Origin: Haemonchus contortus
Taxonomy: Eukaryota; Nematoda; Chromadorea; Rhabditida; Trichostrongylidae
Reading direction: 5' to 3'
DNA: 64,000 bases
Assembly (NCBI GenBank): GCA_000469685.2
Contig: LS997562.1
Location: 20,489,920 to 20,553,919 of the forward strand
Part shown: piece after piece, positions 45,401 through 54,904 of the stretch
Layout: each line of letters opens with the position of its first letter
Numbering within the stretch: the first letter of the stretch is position 1
Notes under the pieces: model-generated
Seen by the model: only the letters and a program-made list of their open reading frames with translations
Database searches by the model: none
Told to the model about the DNA's origin: nothing
Made by a program: the position numbers and the translations under genes

Positions 45401-48400
45401 ATGTCATCCCCAAGCGAACGTGTGGGGTTGCGACTTGATTTCACTCGGAACTATATGAGCATACCAATACGAGGAACACAGATTGCTTCACAGCACAATC
45501 ACCATTCCACTGTAATTCGGTTTATTTGAAAAATTTCGGGGTTTTCAGGACTTGCTTACCGCAGCAACTCAAAAAAAGTTTCCGACAGAATGATAACGGG
45601 TTTCATGAATCTTCTGGCTAGAGTGAAGGCAAAATTGGGGAAGGCTCCGAAATATGGCGGATCTACCGAGTCTCAGACTAAGAGCCAGTTTATTTTTCCT
45701 ATTTTCTATTTTTCAACTTGTTTTTTCTGGTATCTAAGGAGTATCCGACAGAAAGTTGGTAGTGAAGGTGTGCAAGATCTCCTCAGAACTATCACTGAAA
45801 GTAGTCCATGCTCGCAGAACTCAATGGGTCGTAAGATACGTATAGCAAGAGTACCCTCGCTCGAAAAATGACTCAACTGTGAAAGATTCAGAAGATCTTT
45901 CAATATGTATGCAGTAATAGCAAGGAATTTACAGTCAAACAAGTTCCGTTACTATTTAGAGTTGAAAAGTTCTTGTTATTGCCCATTCTTTACATTTAAC
46001 CGCCTTAGAAGGCTGTGAACGTGCTACATAAATGCTTTGCGAGCGAGTTGGTGGAAGTGCTGTCATCGTCCGACTTCTCTCATTCACCTCCTGAGGCTCA
46101 TCCGTTCATGAGGTGTGCCTAAACTGGGTGTGGTGCAGTTGGAGCAGCTTCGGTCAGTTCTCCGGTTAGACAGACGGATTCGCTGTCTCTTTCTGACCAC
46201 TCCGACCTATCACACCGACTTTCTGAGGATACTTCTTTCACGAGATGTGCCCCATCTGAGTGATATGCTGTCTGAACACCCAGGTCGATGTCTGCAAAAG
46301 TGATCCTATTCAAATGGGCATGTAATGAAGGTAAAAAAGAACCTTTCAACGGTATTGTCGAGGACTCATTTTCGTGTGCGTCTCAACTCGATTTACTTCC
46401 ACTTATTAATTCCTCTTTGACTCCCTTCAGAGCTCTTTGAAGTTATTCTATTTACTCGGATTATATGCCAAGTGAAACCCTTGTCCTTTACTCACCATCT
46501 GTGGGTGATCATATCAAGGGCCATACTCCGAACACCAACAAATTAGGCACATTTTGATCAGTTTGAATAAAAATAGCCGTAGTGAGCAGAAGAACTGTAG
46601 GAAGAGCGATCCAACTGTTCGTCTCCCCCTTTTTTCAGGAGGTCCTCTTTAACGTTCTCTCTCACAATTCAGTTGGTCAATAAATTTCGACAGTCAATGA
46701 GTTTTTCGATAATTCAGGCTGCTTCGAATTCAACGCTCACTTCTGGAGCTGTAGGTGATTGCCTCCACCATTTTGTTTTCCAGGATTTTGAACAGAATAT
46801 GTTACTGCTTCACTCTCAAAACTGTCGAGCAAGGATAATCCAGTTGAGGAATCAACAGGATGTCTCTGTCAGACCCTTGCTCACAAGGTGTGCCGATAGT
46901 TATGTTCACTCCGTTTGTTCGGTTCACTTTATTTATTGTTTCTTAAATACTTCTGAGCAGTTTTCGGAAGGTACGAGTGCTTGCCATCAGCAAGTCATAT
47001 ATCGCTTTTTCGAAAGTTGAGAAAATTTCTTCGAGGGCGACGATTGGATATCGACCGATGCTTCTTGTTCATCATAAGTACTGGAAGAAAAGTAACCCGC
47101 TGATCTGGATCCAACGGAAGTCTGGTATAAGAAGGTAAGAATCATCGCTGCCCGCGATCAAGAATTTTTCTCTCAGGTCTTCTGATACCGTGCGATACGA
47201 TCAAGGTGGTTTCAATGACGACTTCGAATTTTTTTGGTGTTCCCTCGCTTTAGTTGCCGCTAGATTTAACCACACTGAGGATTCGAATGACAAGGTCAAA
47301 ATCGTCGGGCTCCTCCCTCAGCGGGTGGTGCCGTAGGGATGGCCTTGTCGGCGTTCATTTGTCAGTGCCCTGACACTTGGACAACCTAATTGCGTGTGAT
47401 ACCTCGCGATCGGGGTTCATAAATCTTTCGCTGAGAAATTCACCCAGTAATTGCCAAATGTGAGCTTGAAGTTCCAGCTGTGAGAACGGCTGAGAACGTT
47501 ACGCCGCTGAACGGCTCATAAACGGAGTTATATTACTCCAGACTCGGGTTGATAGCTGTCGTCAGAGTAACCCATTAAGTGGCATCATAGCCAATAATAT
47601 GAATTTGATAAATAAAGTAAGTAAACGGGTCGAAAATGCAAGAAATAAAACCTGGCTTGAAAAAGCTCGAACGTTTCCCCAGGGTTTTAACTCGCTCTTC
47701 CTTACTAAGCGAATCGCCTGTTTTCTAGGACGTGCCACGGCAACAAATCTCGAATCCTTGCTAGAAACTTCACGTATCCTCACAAAAACTGAGTAATGGG
47801 TAAAACACATAGCCTGGGACTGAATGCGAACCCGTGCTTGTGCTTTCCCAGCACCGTGCTCCCAGACCTAACCCCTCAATCCCCACTCTTCTAGTTTTTT
47901 TAAATGACAGTTCAATCGTAGCTTATCAACCTTCACACGTATGACCGCGATTGAGCCGGTTAGTCAAAGTCGCCATTGAACCATAAACCCGTAAGCTTTT
48001 GATACTACCTGTTTTGACATGTTGTTATTTGTCAATTGCTGTTTTTCGCCGCAGTTCACATGCGAAAGTCCCTCAAGGTCACTAGGTTGTGGTCGTGGTT
48101 GCTGAAGAGCTATGGATGGAACGCCAGTGGGAAACCGAAGCTGATGGTTGGAGTGGGTTTGTAAGGGGTGAGAAATGCGGTGCCCTCCCTGGCAGCACAG
48201 CTACGATATTAGTCCCCGTCAACCTCTTGTTCAAGCGTTCTGCTCAGCAATGCGTAGGGGCTCCGTTCAGTTACAAAAAACTGCAGAAAACCACCAAGTC
48301 GGTCATGTTGCAGGGTGGCATTGAACGATATGGGTACCGACGTTTTCTTTCAAAATGGATCAGAGTAGGACGCGGTATCGCAGAGCCTCTTCATTTATAT

Positions 48401-51400
48401 GCAGATGGAAAACTGCGGCCTACGCTGAAATTCAACATCGGAACAAAGTAACCCACTTATATCCAGCAGCGGGCTCTTAAAAAACAAGTAAATCACCTCC
48501 TAACTCAGATCCCTCGTTAGATAATTCAGGTGACCAAATAGGTGATCTTGCATCAGCCAATAGGGTTCTGTCCCGTTCCGTGGTAGTAGAATGAGCATGA
48601 GTGCGGGCTGATACTGCTCCTTCATTAATTGATGAAAATTTCGGTAAAAAATCTACTAGAAGTGTGAAATTGGCAATGTTTCTAGAATGAAAGAATTTCT
48701 GTTTCTGAAAAATTTCTTTTGTGGAAAATATGGTAGGTAATGGGATTTGAAGGTTTCGCGAAAATATCCAAGAAATTTTTGGAATTCCTGAGTTCAAAAA
48801 GCTATTCACCACCCGGGTAATCAGGTAGTCTTTGACTTTTGGCTCATGTTTTTTGAAGCCTATGCCATCGTTTCAGAAATTCACTCAGAAGAATCAATGA
48901 CTGCCACCTATGAAATACGTAGATCCATCAGGTTGGACCCGCAGAAGTTCCTGGCAACCTTACAGACTCTACTTGATACCGTTCAAAAGTAATGTGAACC
49001 GAAATGTAAAATGGATGAAAGTTTGGTCCAGCTCTCACTCTGGATTCAGTAATTGCATGGGTCAAGCTCACTGGAATAGAATGGAAGGTGCGGTAGTACT
49101 ACAGTTCAACTACGTTGTAGCACTTGTGGCATGATGAAGAGCTGTTGTAGTAGTTCTAGTATGTTGGTTCATATGGGAAGGCCTATGTATGTTAGAAGGA
49201 CGGCCTGAGCTCAAAATTGTTATTTGGAGACTTGGCGATGAGTAGTCCCCGGAACTGTTACCCTAATAAGGCTTGAAGGAAACATTCGAAGTACTGAGCA
49301 ATCCTTGAGATGAGCTTTTGATGTTGTAATATGGTCAACTTTACTAAGAAGTACCTTTTGTGAGTCTTTGAGGTAGACAAGCAGTAATCCATGATCACAA
49401 GTGACATTTCCGAGTTTTGCCGCTGCATACTCTCTTTCCATATCAGCTTTCAAGTCGTCCGTCTGGAAAATCATATTCAGAATCAGAGTTTCCTGATAGC
49501 GATTATAAAGTTATAACTAAAACTACGACTAAGCACTACTAAGGTTAACACTTTCTCCGCTGACATTCTTCGTGTTCGTCACATGAAGTAAGCCGATGAA
49601 GTTGTCACGACCGTCGGCACGGCGACAGCCATCCACACATTCGCATCTACAACAAAGCACAATCAGATGAAGGAAAGTGATGACCAGCCCCATTTGCATA
49701 ACTTGAACTCTACGGGGGGGGGGGATGACATCAACCTTCTGTTCCCAGGGGTTTCTGAAGCTAGTAAGTGAATCTATTCAGTTTCTGACCACTAAAACCG
49801 TGCGCAGCAGCCAATTTTTCCCAATACCAACTCTGCTCCGTTGCAATGTGTCGCATTCCGATAGGATGTAGTGACTAGGATATAAAACTGCAGTATGCCT
49901 TTGAGAAGTTACTAACTGATCTCTTTCTAGACCACCAGTGGCATCGATGCGGTATTAAGTAAGTAAAAAAGGAGATACGGTAGTGACTCGAGTCTTAGGA
50001 CCCCTTCGTCTAGTCCAAATCTGTTCTCGATTCGAGTTTTCCTTCAGTTTCACCGAGTTCAAGTCTTTTTTTCAATTCTGCAGATTCCATCTAGGGGTCT
50101 TGCTAATGGAGACATTGCTTCATTTGGCTAGCTCCTATCGTATAGTTACATAGTTCGAGCGTGAAGAGGGGATTGGATGGTTCGAATTTGAATAGGTATC
50201 TGGATGGATACGACCTAATGGTAAAATTTAACTAGTTATTTGCTGTGGAAAGGTTCCTGAAGATTGATTAAATCTCTTCAAATAGCCATTTGACTTCGAC
50301 CTACAGCAGTAGAACATCACTGAACGATTCAGGGAGTTGTCCTTCTACGGTTAGATCAGGGATGGTGGCTCGGTTTTTAGGTTAACCAATTATCTAGCAG
50401 TGGATGCCAGAAGGGCAATGCAGTATTAGACATAGGGTATTCGCTAACCTTCAAAATCCATTCTAATCCAGATGCATGACGTATATTGAGAGATGATAGT
50501 GTTCAGTTTATCCGAGACCGTATTTTCACTGCAGGAACCCTAATCTCGCCGTGGACCCAATCTTGGACCGTAAACAAACAAAGAAAAAAGGGTTAGCTGT
50601 TTCAAAAATTTTTTCCTGACCGAGTAAGCTCAGTTTCATCTGGTTGTGATCTGCTTAAAAGATATTCCCCACTCTTAGTCTCCCTGTAACCACCCATTTT
50701 TTGCTCGGCGTTGGTAGTGGGAAAGTGCTATTTTGTAAGTAAAGTGAACTATTAAAGATACGAACTTTAGTTCTTCCAGTAATTGTGATTAGTGAGGTTC
50801 ATCACTGGGTTCATTTTTTGTTGTGCTGATGGAAATATCCCCTTAGGACAGTTCCCACATACCGCTGCATTGGCAACTGGGTGTTAGTTTTATAAATAGG
50901 GCATGATTCGATTTTATTTTGTTGATCACTAATAAAAACCTGTTTTTTGGTAATAAAAATCCCCTCGTCACGGTTATAAAAACAACCTGCTCTATCTGGG
51001 TTATGAAAAACTGCCCTTTTCGGGTTTACATGAAAACCTGTGCCTTTCATCGAATGAAAAAAGAACCTCTGTCCCCATCTCAGCTAACAAATAGTGACAT
51101 TTTCGGATATAATCGTGAAGGTAAATGGTGAATCGTCAGGACATAGAGAAGAAAAAGAAGGGGATAACGTCCTTCAGAGACGGAATGACAGATGCTACGT
51201 GATCGTAGAGTTTTGGGATGTTCCGCTGGTTGTTCCATTGCCGCCCAACGCTACCAGTCACTATCACTGTTTGGGTGAAATTTTATAAACTCAAAGGTTG
51301 AACTGGAGTCACATAATTACACACCGGAAGAGGAATACTTTACCAGTCTGAGTCTAGAATTTTTGGCGTCAATTCCGTATCAGCGTGCGCCACGTATTTG

Positions 51401-53350
51401 ACTTGCATTCAGAATCGTAGTTGCGTTTTGAGAGCGAATGTGATCAAAGTTGGTGCGTTTATCCTCCCAGACGAGTCTGGTTTGAAGTGAACGACCCCGG
51501 GGGATAGATACTTGGTTGGCTTAGGGGAATATGGATCCAGGACTCAATCCCCAGACCGTGCGTGTGTGATAGTGCACCACTTGCCCCACCGCCCTACTCT
51601 AGTAGAGTTATCTTGATATGGAAAAATCGTAGAGAATCCCGACAAAGGTCGATAAGTTTCCCCTCCGCCCGAACCACATTTTTAACGTTGCACTTCTTCG
51701 GGAATGTTGAACAATTCGATGCTCCGATAAGCATTTTTAAAAGTTTGTCATCATGCCATGATCTATGACTTCTTTTAAACCAGTTGTCAGAAACGTTCAG
51801 ATCTCCAAAAACGATTGCGAAGAGGGGCTTTCAATAAAATCAAGTGGTCATCCAAATGCAGAATGTAAACACTTCCTGTAATGAAATGAATACATTTCGA
51901 TATGAATCTGCTTCCACCCAAACCATAGAATGTTTATGTTTTCCAAATCGCTTAATAGAAGCGTTACGATATCACCGGGTCACCATCCTTGAAAATTCAC
52001 TCCTTCTAATCTAAAACAAGTGTAAAATCGATGTCTTTTAGCGCGGAACAGACTTGTTCTGGGAGGTTTCCCTTATGCGAACTCCATTCAGAATCGTGAA
52101 CGCGTGGACTATACTGTCACTCCGCCTGTAGAATCCAGCGCTCTCTCTTCGAAACATGTATAGTACCAAATAACCAACCTCGAACAGACGAAAAGGTAAT
52201 AATAAAGATAAAATTTAAATTTTCTGCGCCTCAATACGATTTTTCATTCTGAGGAGCATTGGTATAACATTCCTAATCAAAATTTATCATAACAGTCTTC
52301 ATAGCGAACTTGATAATGAATTAATCGGAAAAGGGTGAAAAGGCCTGATCTTCATGCCTAGAGACGGCTCCAAACTGAACGAATACAGATTAACCCAAGC
52401 CTTACGAGTGTGAAAGCATCCGGGTGAGCTAGATGTCTACCTAGAGCGTCCCTGAGGAGATAAGCAAACCAGCCAGTTTGGCCCTTCTGCTGGATGCATT
52501 TCCTTATTCTTCGATTCTGTTCAAAGGTCTCATTATCCCACTCAAGGAATGTACGTGGGGAGTCGCTTTTAAATCCCATGGGGAGACACTTCCTTGTTAT
52601 TATGTGGAAGACATTGGGCGAATATATGAATCAACTGTTAAAGCACACCATACTGTCACAGTTGCACGGCAGCCCTATGTACACCGTATAAAGAACTTTC
52701 ACCTGGGATTTAAACGCGACTCCCCACGTACGTTCCCTGAGTGGATTATGAGACCCTTAAACAGAATCGAAGAATAAGGAAATGCATCCAGCAGAAGGGC
52801 CAGACGGGCTGGTTTGCTTACCTCGTCCGTGAGCCCCGTTATGGGTCCGCGAGGGGCATCTCGAAAATTTCGTAACTCAGGGTGCCTACCAGAAGCCCGA
52901 CGTGTGCTAATTCTGAGATGAGCCCTTTTTCTGTCACCGCTTCAGGTGCCTATTTCTTACAGGTTCTTTTTGCAATTTGAAAAAGTCATCTGTAAAGGAT
53001 CGTGATTCGAGACTTAAAAGATTCCGAAAAGGTGAATTTACTAGTACTTAAGCATATAAGGTCGGTCCTTCATCAATATTGAAATCCCAATTAATGAACG
53101 CATACATAGAAGGCGCAAAGAAAGCTATGATCATGCCGAAATGAACCGAGATTTAATTATGGGCTGAGAAGTGAGTAATAACCTGAATAACCAACCCAAT
53201 ACGTGACTGCAACTTCCGTAACATATCTGTCAACTTTTCCGTCGTCGAGTTAGCAAGTCGATGTGATGGATCGCAGACCAGTGTCGTATTACCGTAATCG
53301 GCATCGTTTTTGCATGTCTCGTACTCATCCCAATAGATTGATCCAAAAAC
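27340..53350 (-). CDS. MOLO1/TPM-like domain single-pass membrane protein, nine exons, 5' exon not found
   Basis: Nine minus-strand exons join with consistent phases into about 380 codons plus stop: 53196-53350, 49550-49646, 49355-49462, 36292-36372, 32784-32885, 29293-29480, 27789-27945, 27594-27723 and 27340-27464. Seen: an ectodomain of about 180 residues with VCDP, a CECVDGC motif, N-glycosylation sequons (NTT, NST, NVT), the TPM-like core (TCDHGLLLVYLKDSQK) and LATFRGGDSFVLLTDEDMQ; one membrane helix; CCCC just inside; and a Pro/Tyr/Gly-rich tail. Family knowledge: MOLO-1 is an auxiliary protein that boosts levamisole-sensitive acetylcholine receptors in C. elegans muscle, and nematodes have several paralogues. 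Which paralogue this is cannot be told. The signal-peptide exon was not found. The gene spans 26 kb, half of it one 13-kb intron. Confidence 0.88.
27594..27723 (-). CDS. MOLO1-family gene, cytoplasmic tail exon 2
   Basis: A 130-bp exon from TTTACAG to GTAAGT, phase 0 to phase 1. It encodes VRDSDPGSIPRAPGSEYSAP and then GGVYAPSELTPPMILPPTEL, continuing the Pro/Gly/Tyr composition. The preceding intron is 65 bp. Confidence 0.87.
27789..27945 (-). CDS. MOLO1-family gene, Pro-rich cytoplasmic tail exon 1
   Basis: A 157-bp exon from GCTTTCAG to GTTGGT, phase 2 to phase 0. It encodes a low-complexity tail: RSPLGDQIYSTPYSGSPLPY, then PPPPGASVPVTPSSTF and a basic end KKPRV. The PPPP run could bind SH3, WW or EVH1 partners; no specific partner can be named. 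Confidence 0.88.
28395..28444. repeat. Short hairpin palindrome
   Basis: GTCAGATCCACTGG with AAAAGGGT pairs with ACCCTTTC and CCAGTGGATCTGAC around a 6-base loop, nearly perfectly. It is in the 1.3-kb intron between MOLO1-family exons at 29293 and 27945. Confidence 0.75.
28925..29175 (-). mobile_element. tRNA-derived SINE, degenerate
   Basis: CACACTCGACTTCCCTTC, AAAATCGTAGTG and, near the head, GGGACTCAATCCCC and GATAGCGAGCTACTTGCC (plus strand) match the complement of the family. The middle is diverged. A related 3' scrap lies near 28605-28650. Confidence 0.6.
29293..29480 (-). CDS. MOLO1-family gene, transmembrane exon
   Basis: A 188-bp exon from CATTTTCAG to GTAAGT, phase 0 to phase 2. 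It encodes a membrane helix (IIGLIAAVLIVLCITGVLLS), then a cytoplasmic CCCCAKRNK motif suited to palmitoylation and positive-inside anchoring. The tail VNTLPSYKTVEPLY contains LPSY, which fits the LPxY form of a WW-domain ligand. The topology (outside N, inside C) is inferred from the charge. Confidence 0.92.
29522..29785. repeat. Tandem duplication, period about 133 bp
   Basis: TAGCAACTGAAACGCTAAAC at 29522 recurs as TAGCAACTGAAACACTAAAC at 29655, and the copies continue in parallel (CATTCGACCCAAAATC / CATTTGACCCGAAATC; GAGTACCAAGGAGGAAAGG / AAGTACCAAGGTGGAAAGG). It lies just upstream of the transmembrane exon. Confidence 0.8.
29786..32783 (-). other. Part of the MOLO1-family intron upstream of the transmembrane exon
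   Basis: Contains C runs and short frames only; nothing recognised. Confidence 0.6.
32784..32885 (-). CDS. MOLO1-family gene, end of ectodomain
   Basis: Thirty-four codons from TTATTTCAG to GTACGT, phase 0 at both ends. GTEGDADNTLALQFLLSNYK followed by DVVSNPVQRAESWL matches the helical end of the domain just before the membrane helix. Confidence 0.9.
33366..33600. mobile_element. Diverged copy of the 15971-16234 MITE
   Basis: It begins with GGGTATGTGACGTTACG and continues with TCCGAGGATGCGCGCGGC, and shares the central CTGACCCTACCAAAC and TACTTCGAGTTTG segments. The right arm is badly eroded (CTTCGCCGCGCAGTTTGATG), so the palindrome no longer folds well. It lies in the MOLO1-family gene's intron upstream of the exon at 32784-32885. 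Confidence 0.65.
34661..34905 (+). repeat. Unclassified interspersed repeat, copy 1
   Basis: It shares order and sequence with 38945-39190: GTCGCGTCGCGGC, AAGAAATCCAGGAACAAAA, TTGAGCTGTATGAAGA and AAATAGTCCACG. No inverted ends or coding frame were seen. Both copies lie in introns of the MOLO1-family gene. Confidence 0.65.
35845..35890 (+). mobile_element. tRNA-derived SINE, 3' end scrap
   Basis: GATTCTGAATGGAAGTCG followed by AATGTGGGGCGCATCCC matches only the last 45 bases of the family. Confidence 0.5.
36292..36372 (-). CDS. MOLO1-family gene, short exon in the TPM-like domain
   Basis: Twenty-seven codons between GTTTTCAG and GTTTGA, phase 0 at both ends. LATFRGGDSFVLLTDEDMQK directly continues the previous exon in family order (A-T-x-R-G then L-T-D-E-x-M). 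It is isolated between introns of 13 kb and 3.4 kb. Confidence 0.9.
37324..37620 (+). CDS. Open frame with weak NTF2-like pattern, possibly a pseudogene
   Basis: The 98-codon frame lies in the 13-kb intron of the MOLO1-family gene, on the opposite strand. Its order of features (SGKTAL, then SLPS, then a hydrophobic strand VVFIVVGFVDG, then QPFNEVFPL, then TDFF at the very end) resembles the second half of NTF2/NXT domains. The likeness is judged by eye and is weak. There is no ATG at the start of the similarity and no clear splice sites, so a decayed retrocopy or chance are both possible. Confidence 0.2.
   Translation: MIDHLKGGLQAVGSSCGYDFLSGKTALHGGWHSYDINSLPSLIARRRIVIEKMFSDHHSKVVFIVVGFVDGQETSQPFNEVFPLESFTDLNFDTDFFQ
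38945..39190 (+). repeat. Unclassified interspersed repeat, copy 2
   Basis: GTCGTGTCGCGGCGAG, AAGAAATACAGGAACAAAA, TTGAGCCGTATGAAGA and AAATGGTCCGCGG align with the copy at 34661-34905 at roughly 75% identity by eye. Confidence 0.65.
39433..39508. repeat. Tandem duplication, period 38 bp
   Basis: AACAGTTGCCTGGGAAGAGC and then CCCTCCCCTCCGTAG occur twice without change, so the duplication is recent. Confidence 0.9.
40076..40315 (+). CDS. Basic helical open frame, unidentified
   Basis: About 78 codons without ATG, ending at TAG, read IEYLRKGWKPVVHAIKLAIK, then KERLLRKIRETEKKRLKCAL and a Gln/Arg/Lys-rich end. A possible acceptor (AAATCAG) lies near 40097. The Lys/Arg/Leu helix pattern looks coding, but no family is recognised and no partner exon was found. 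A transposon remnant is likely. Confidence 0.15.
   Translation, partial: KSQFEKSDPIEYLRKGWKPVVHAIKLAIKKERLLRKIRETEKKRLKCALILQAARLLSTAVCLYSRAARQKRKQEEKEK
42640..42900 (-). mobile_element. tRNA-derived SINE
   Basis: This is a minus-strand copy. Its head reads CAAGTGGCGCACTATCCC and its B-box-like segment AGGTTCAAACCCC on the minus strand; the plus-strand tail side shows CATTCGACTTATATTCAG and CTACACAATGAC. It faces the plus-strand copy about 800 bp away, making a local inverted pair. Confidence 0.78.
43698..43945 (+). mobile_element. tRNA-derived SINE
   Basis: A Pol III A-box-like TGGTATAGTGG (43701-43711) and a perfect B box GGTTCGAATCC (43743-43753) head a body that recurs throughout the window: ACTCGTCTGGGAGG, TTGGCCACAGCAATTCA, TGTATAGGCCACATA, CCGAATGGAAATCGAATG and CATCCCTCTGACGGGAT. 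It is the clearest copy. It lies in the 13-kb intron of the MOLO1-family gene. Confidence 0.85.
49355..49462 (-). CDS. MOLO1-family gene, TPM-like core exon
   Basis: Thirty-six codons, phase 0 at both ends, from TTTTCCAG to GTACTT. TDDLKADMEREYAAAKLGNV followed by TCDHGLLLVYLKDSQK gives the C-(D/G)-x-G-LL-(L/I)-(V/L) strand that is the core of TPM-like domains. The preceding intron is 87 bp; the next is about 13 kb. Confidence 0.9.
49550..49646 (-). CDS. MOLO1-family gene, exon with CxC-x3-C motif
   Basis: A 97-bp exon from TTGTAG to GTTAAC. Phase 2 at its start joins to give G-CECVDGCRRADGRDNFIGLL and then HVTNTKNVSGES, ending in phase 0. The paired Cys motif followed by a hydrophobic strand is the expected next block of the domain. 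The 3.5-kb intron before it holds the SINE at 51385-51600 and the foldback MITE at 52452-52832. Confidence 0.85.
50923..51075. repeat. Decayed tandem repeat, period about 25 bp
   Basis: Units of the type (T/A)ATAAAAACCTG followed by a C/G-containing stretch recur about six times with drift (TAATAAAAATCCCC, TTATAAAAACAACCTG, TTATGAAAAACTGCCC, TACATGAAAACCTGTG). Both strands are partly open because of the repeat. Confidence 0.5.
51385..51600 (-). mobile_element. tRNA-derived SINE
   Basis: A minus-strand copy with the family segments TTTGACTTGCATTCAG, TATCCTCCCAGACGAGTC and CTCAATCCCCAGACCG (plus strand). The head is at GTGCACCACTTGCCCC. An internal part of the body around the 'CATTGTATAGGCC' segment is missing. 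Confidence 0.75.
52452..52832. mobile_element. Foldback MITE with about 125-bp arms, in a MOLO1-family intron
   Basis: The left arm (52452-52583, with TAAGCAAACCAGCC, GCCCTTCTGCTGGATGC and GTACGTGGGGAGTCGC) is the reverse complement of the right arm (52703-52832) with roughly 90% identity by eye. The loop is about 120 bp. Open frames on both strands here come from the palindrome. Confidence 0.85.
53196..53350 (-). CDS. MOLO1-family gene, first exon found (ectodomain start)
   Basis: The exon runs from a CCTTTCAG acceptor to a GTTGGT donor, 155 bp, entering in phase 0 and leaving in phase 2. It encodes VFGSIYWDEYETCKNDADYG, then NTTLVCDPSHRLANSTTEKL and TDMLRKLQSRI. VCDP followed by a Leu-rich helix is typical near the start of MOLO1 domains. 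A later GT at CAG|GTTATT is possible but gives a worse junction. The initiator Met and signal peptide must lie upstream. Confidence 0.85.
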
Positions 53351-54904
53351 CTGAAAGGAAAGTAAAGTTGCCTCTGAGATCAATGTCTATGAATAGTATA
53401 TTATATAAAATATATGAGGAAAAGGTAGAAGATTTATTTTAAATGGAAGTATCTTAAGCCGCGTTCATACTCCGCCGTATAGGAGCCATACTTTCGCTTA
53501 TTTTGGTGGCTTAACTAACAAAGAGGCAAGCAAAAGTTATAGCAAAATTGGTGGCTATGAGTCAAAGAAAGCAGACAGGGAGAAGACAAGGAGGTATGTG
53601 GATGAAGAGAGTCAGCAGCAAAAGTCGATGGTGGCTCAGAATGAAGGATAATACCAAAGCCGACTTTCGAACCTCACAGCGAGTGCAGATCTGACTGAAA
53701 TTTTCTTTTCTCTGAGGATATCGATAGTTGTTTTGAACCTATCTCCCATGTACTGATTTTGATAGACCCAACAGCTCCAATTGGATCATGGGCAGACGAT
53801 TCCCCCCTATGGAGTCCGGCACAACGATTTCCAAGAACACCTAAGAGACCGAGGTTTAGGATATCTTGGAGGCTTGGATTATGACGAATCATTGCTTTTA
53901 TCCACCCAATTTCATCCTAGAATCCATCAGACTCCATTGATCTACGGCCATACTAAAGTGTAGCTGGAAAAATGTGTTGGAGAGGATCGGAACTTTTCGA
54001 GCACCCATAGTACGTAAGTGATTTGTCTTCAGACTTCAGGGGAAAATTGGCAGGCTAATTACCGACTGTGTTTCCAACTCATGTAAAAGCGTTCCAGTAA
54101 TCTTGAGAGGGTGTTTACATAATTTAAACGAAAGGTGCGTAACTATTGAAGTGCACAGGTGACGCGAAGAAGGTGGTAGAGAGTTGATGTCTTGATATCG
54201 GTCATAAAATGGAATAAACAGGATAGCAATGAGGTATGCCTGTACCACTACTATGTTGGTCGGGTCCAAGGTGATCACTTGGTCAAAGGCAGAGCTCACG
54301 ATAGAAATTGTCTCTGAGATTCCTTCCCGAGATAGATTTGTGCTCATCCTCCCGCCAACGCTCTGGGAAACGGCCTAGATAGGGCGTTATTGTAGATCAA
54401 AGCTTGCACTGGCTGCGTGCCACACCCAAAGGAGGACGAATTCAACAACCCGACGTTGTAGAAGGGGCGCCCTTCACAAGGGACACCCATGCTGGACATT
54501 CAAAAGAATTAGATCTGACAGATGACGACAGTGGAAGGCAACTTCGTAGGTTGTTGCCCTGATGCAGCCAGTTCTTCACGCAAATCCAACAACAGAAATC
54601 TCGTTCAAGCACGCTTTCCATGCTGTTTCCGTCATGGTAATCTCGTGCAACCTCTATTTTCACTACTTTGAGAAGCCTTTTGCTGAGACCGCGGAAGTTT
54701 TCGCTTCCTTCGTCTCCGATGCATTATTCTCACCAACACTTGAACTTTTCCACTTTTCAACTCAAACGCACGGTTCACGATAAAAAAGGTTACTGAGTTC
54801 TTCCTTTAGGAATACTCAGCGCCTCCCATGGGTGGTAGAAGGGACCCTCTCGCTCCCACAATCTCGGCGCGTAGGGCATAGCGGAAGCCCCGTTGCTGCC
54901 GTAG

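Larger units (their letters stand above)
36373..49354 (-). other. 13-kb intron of the MOLO1-family gene
   Basis: Bounded by phase-0 splice sites. It holds two opposed SINEs, one copy of the unclassified repeat, the 38-bp tandem duplication, and two unproven plus-strand frames. No nested gene could be established. Confidence 0.7.

Noticed and set aside
46673..47020. 115-codon plus-strand frame and possible antisense reverse-transcriptase scraps
   Set aside because: Minus-strand peptides faintly recalled RTE elements, but stops are frequent and no core motif was found.
48089..48451. 120-codon plus-strand frame in the 13-kb intron
   Set aside because: No motif, splice-site support or repeat relationship was found; the length is within chance for this amount of sequence.
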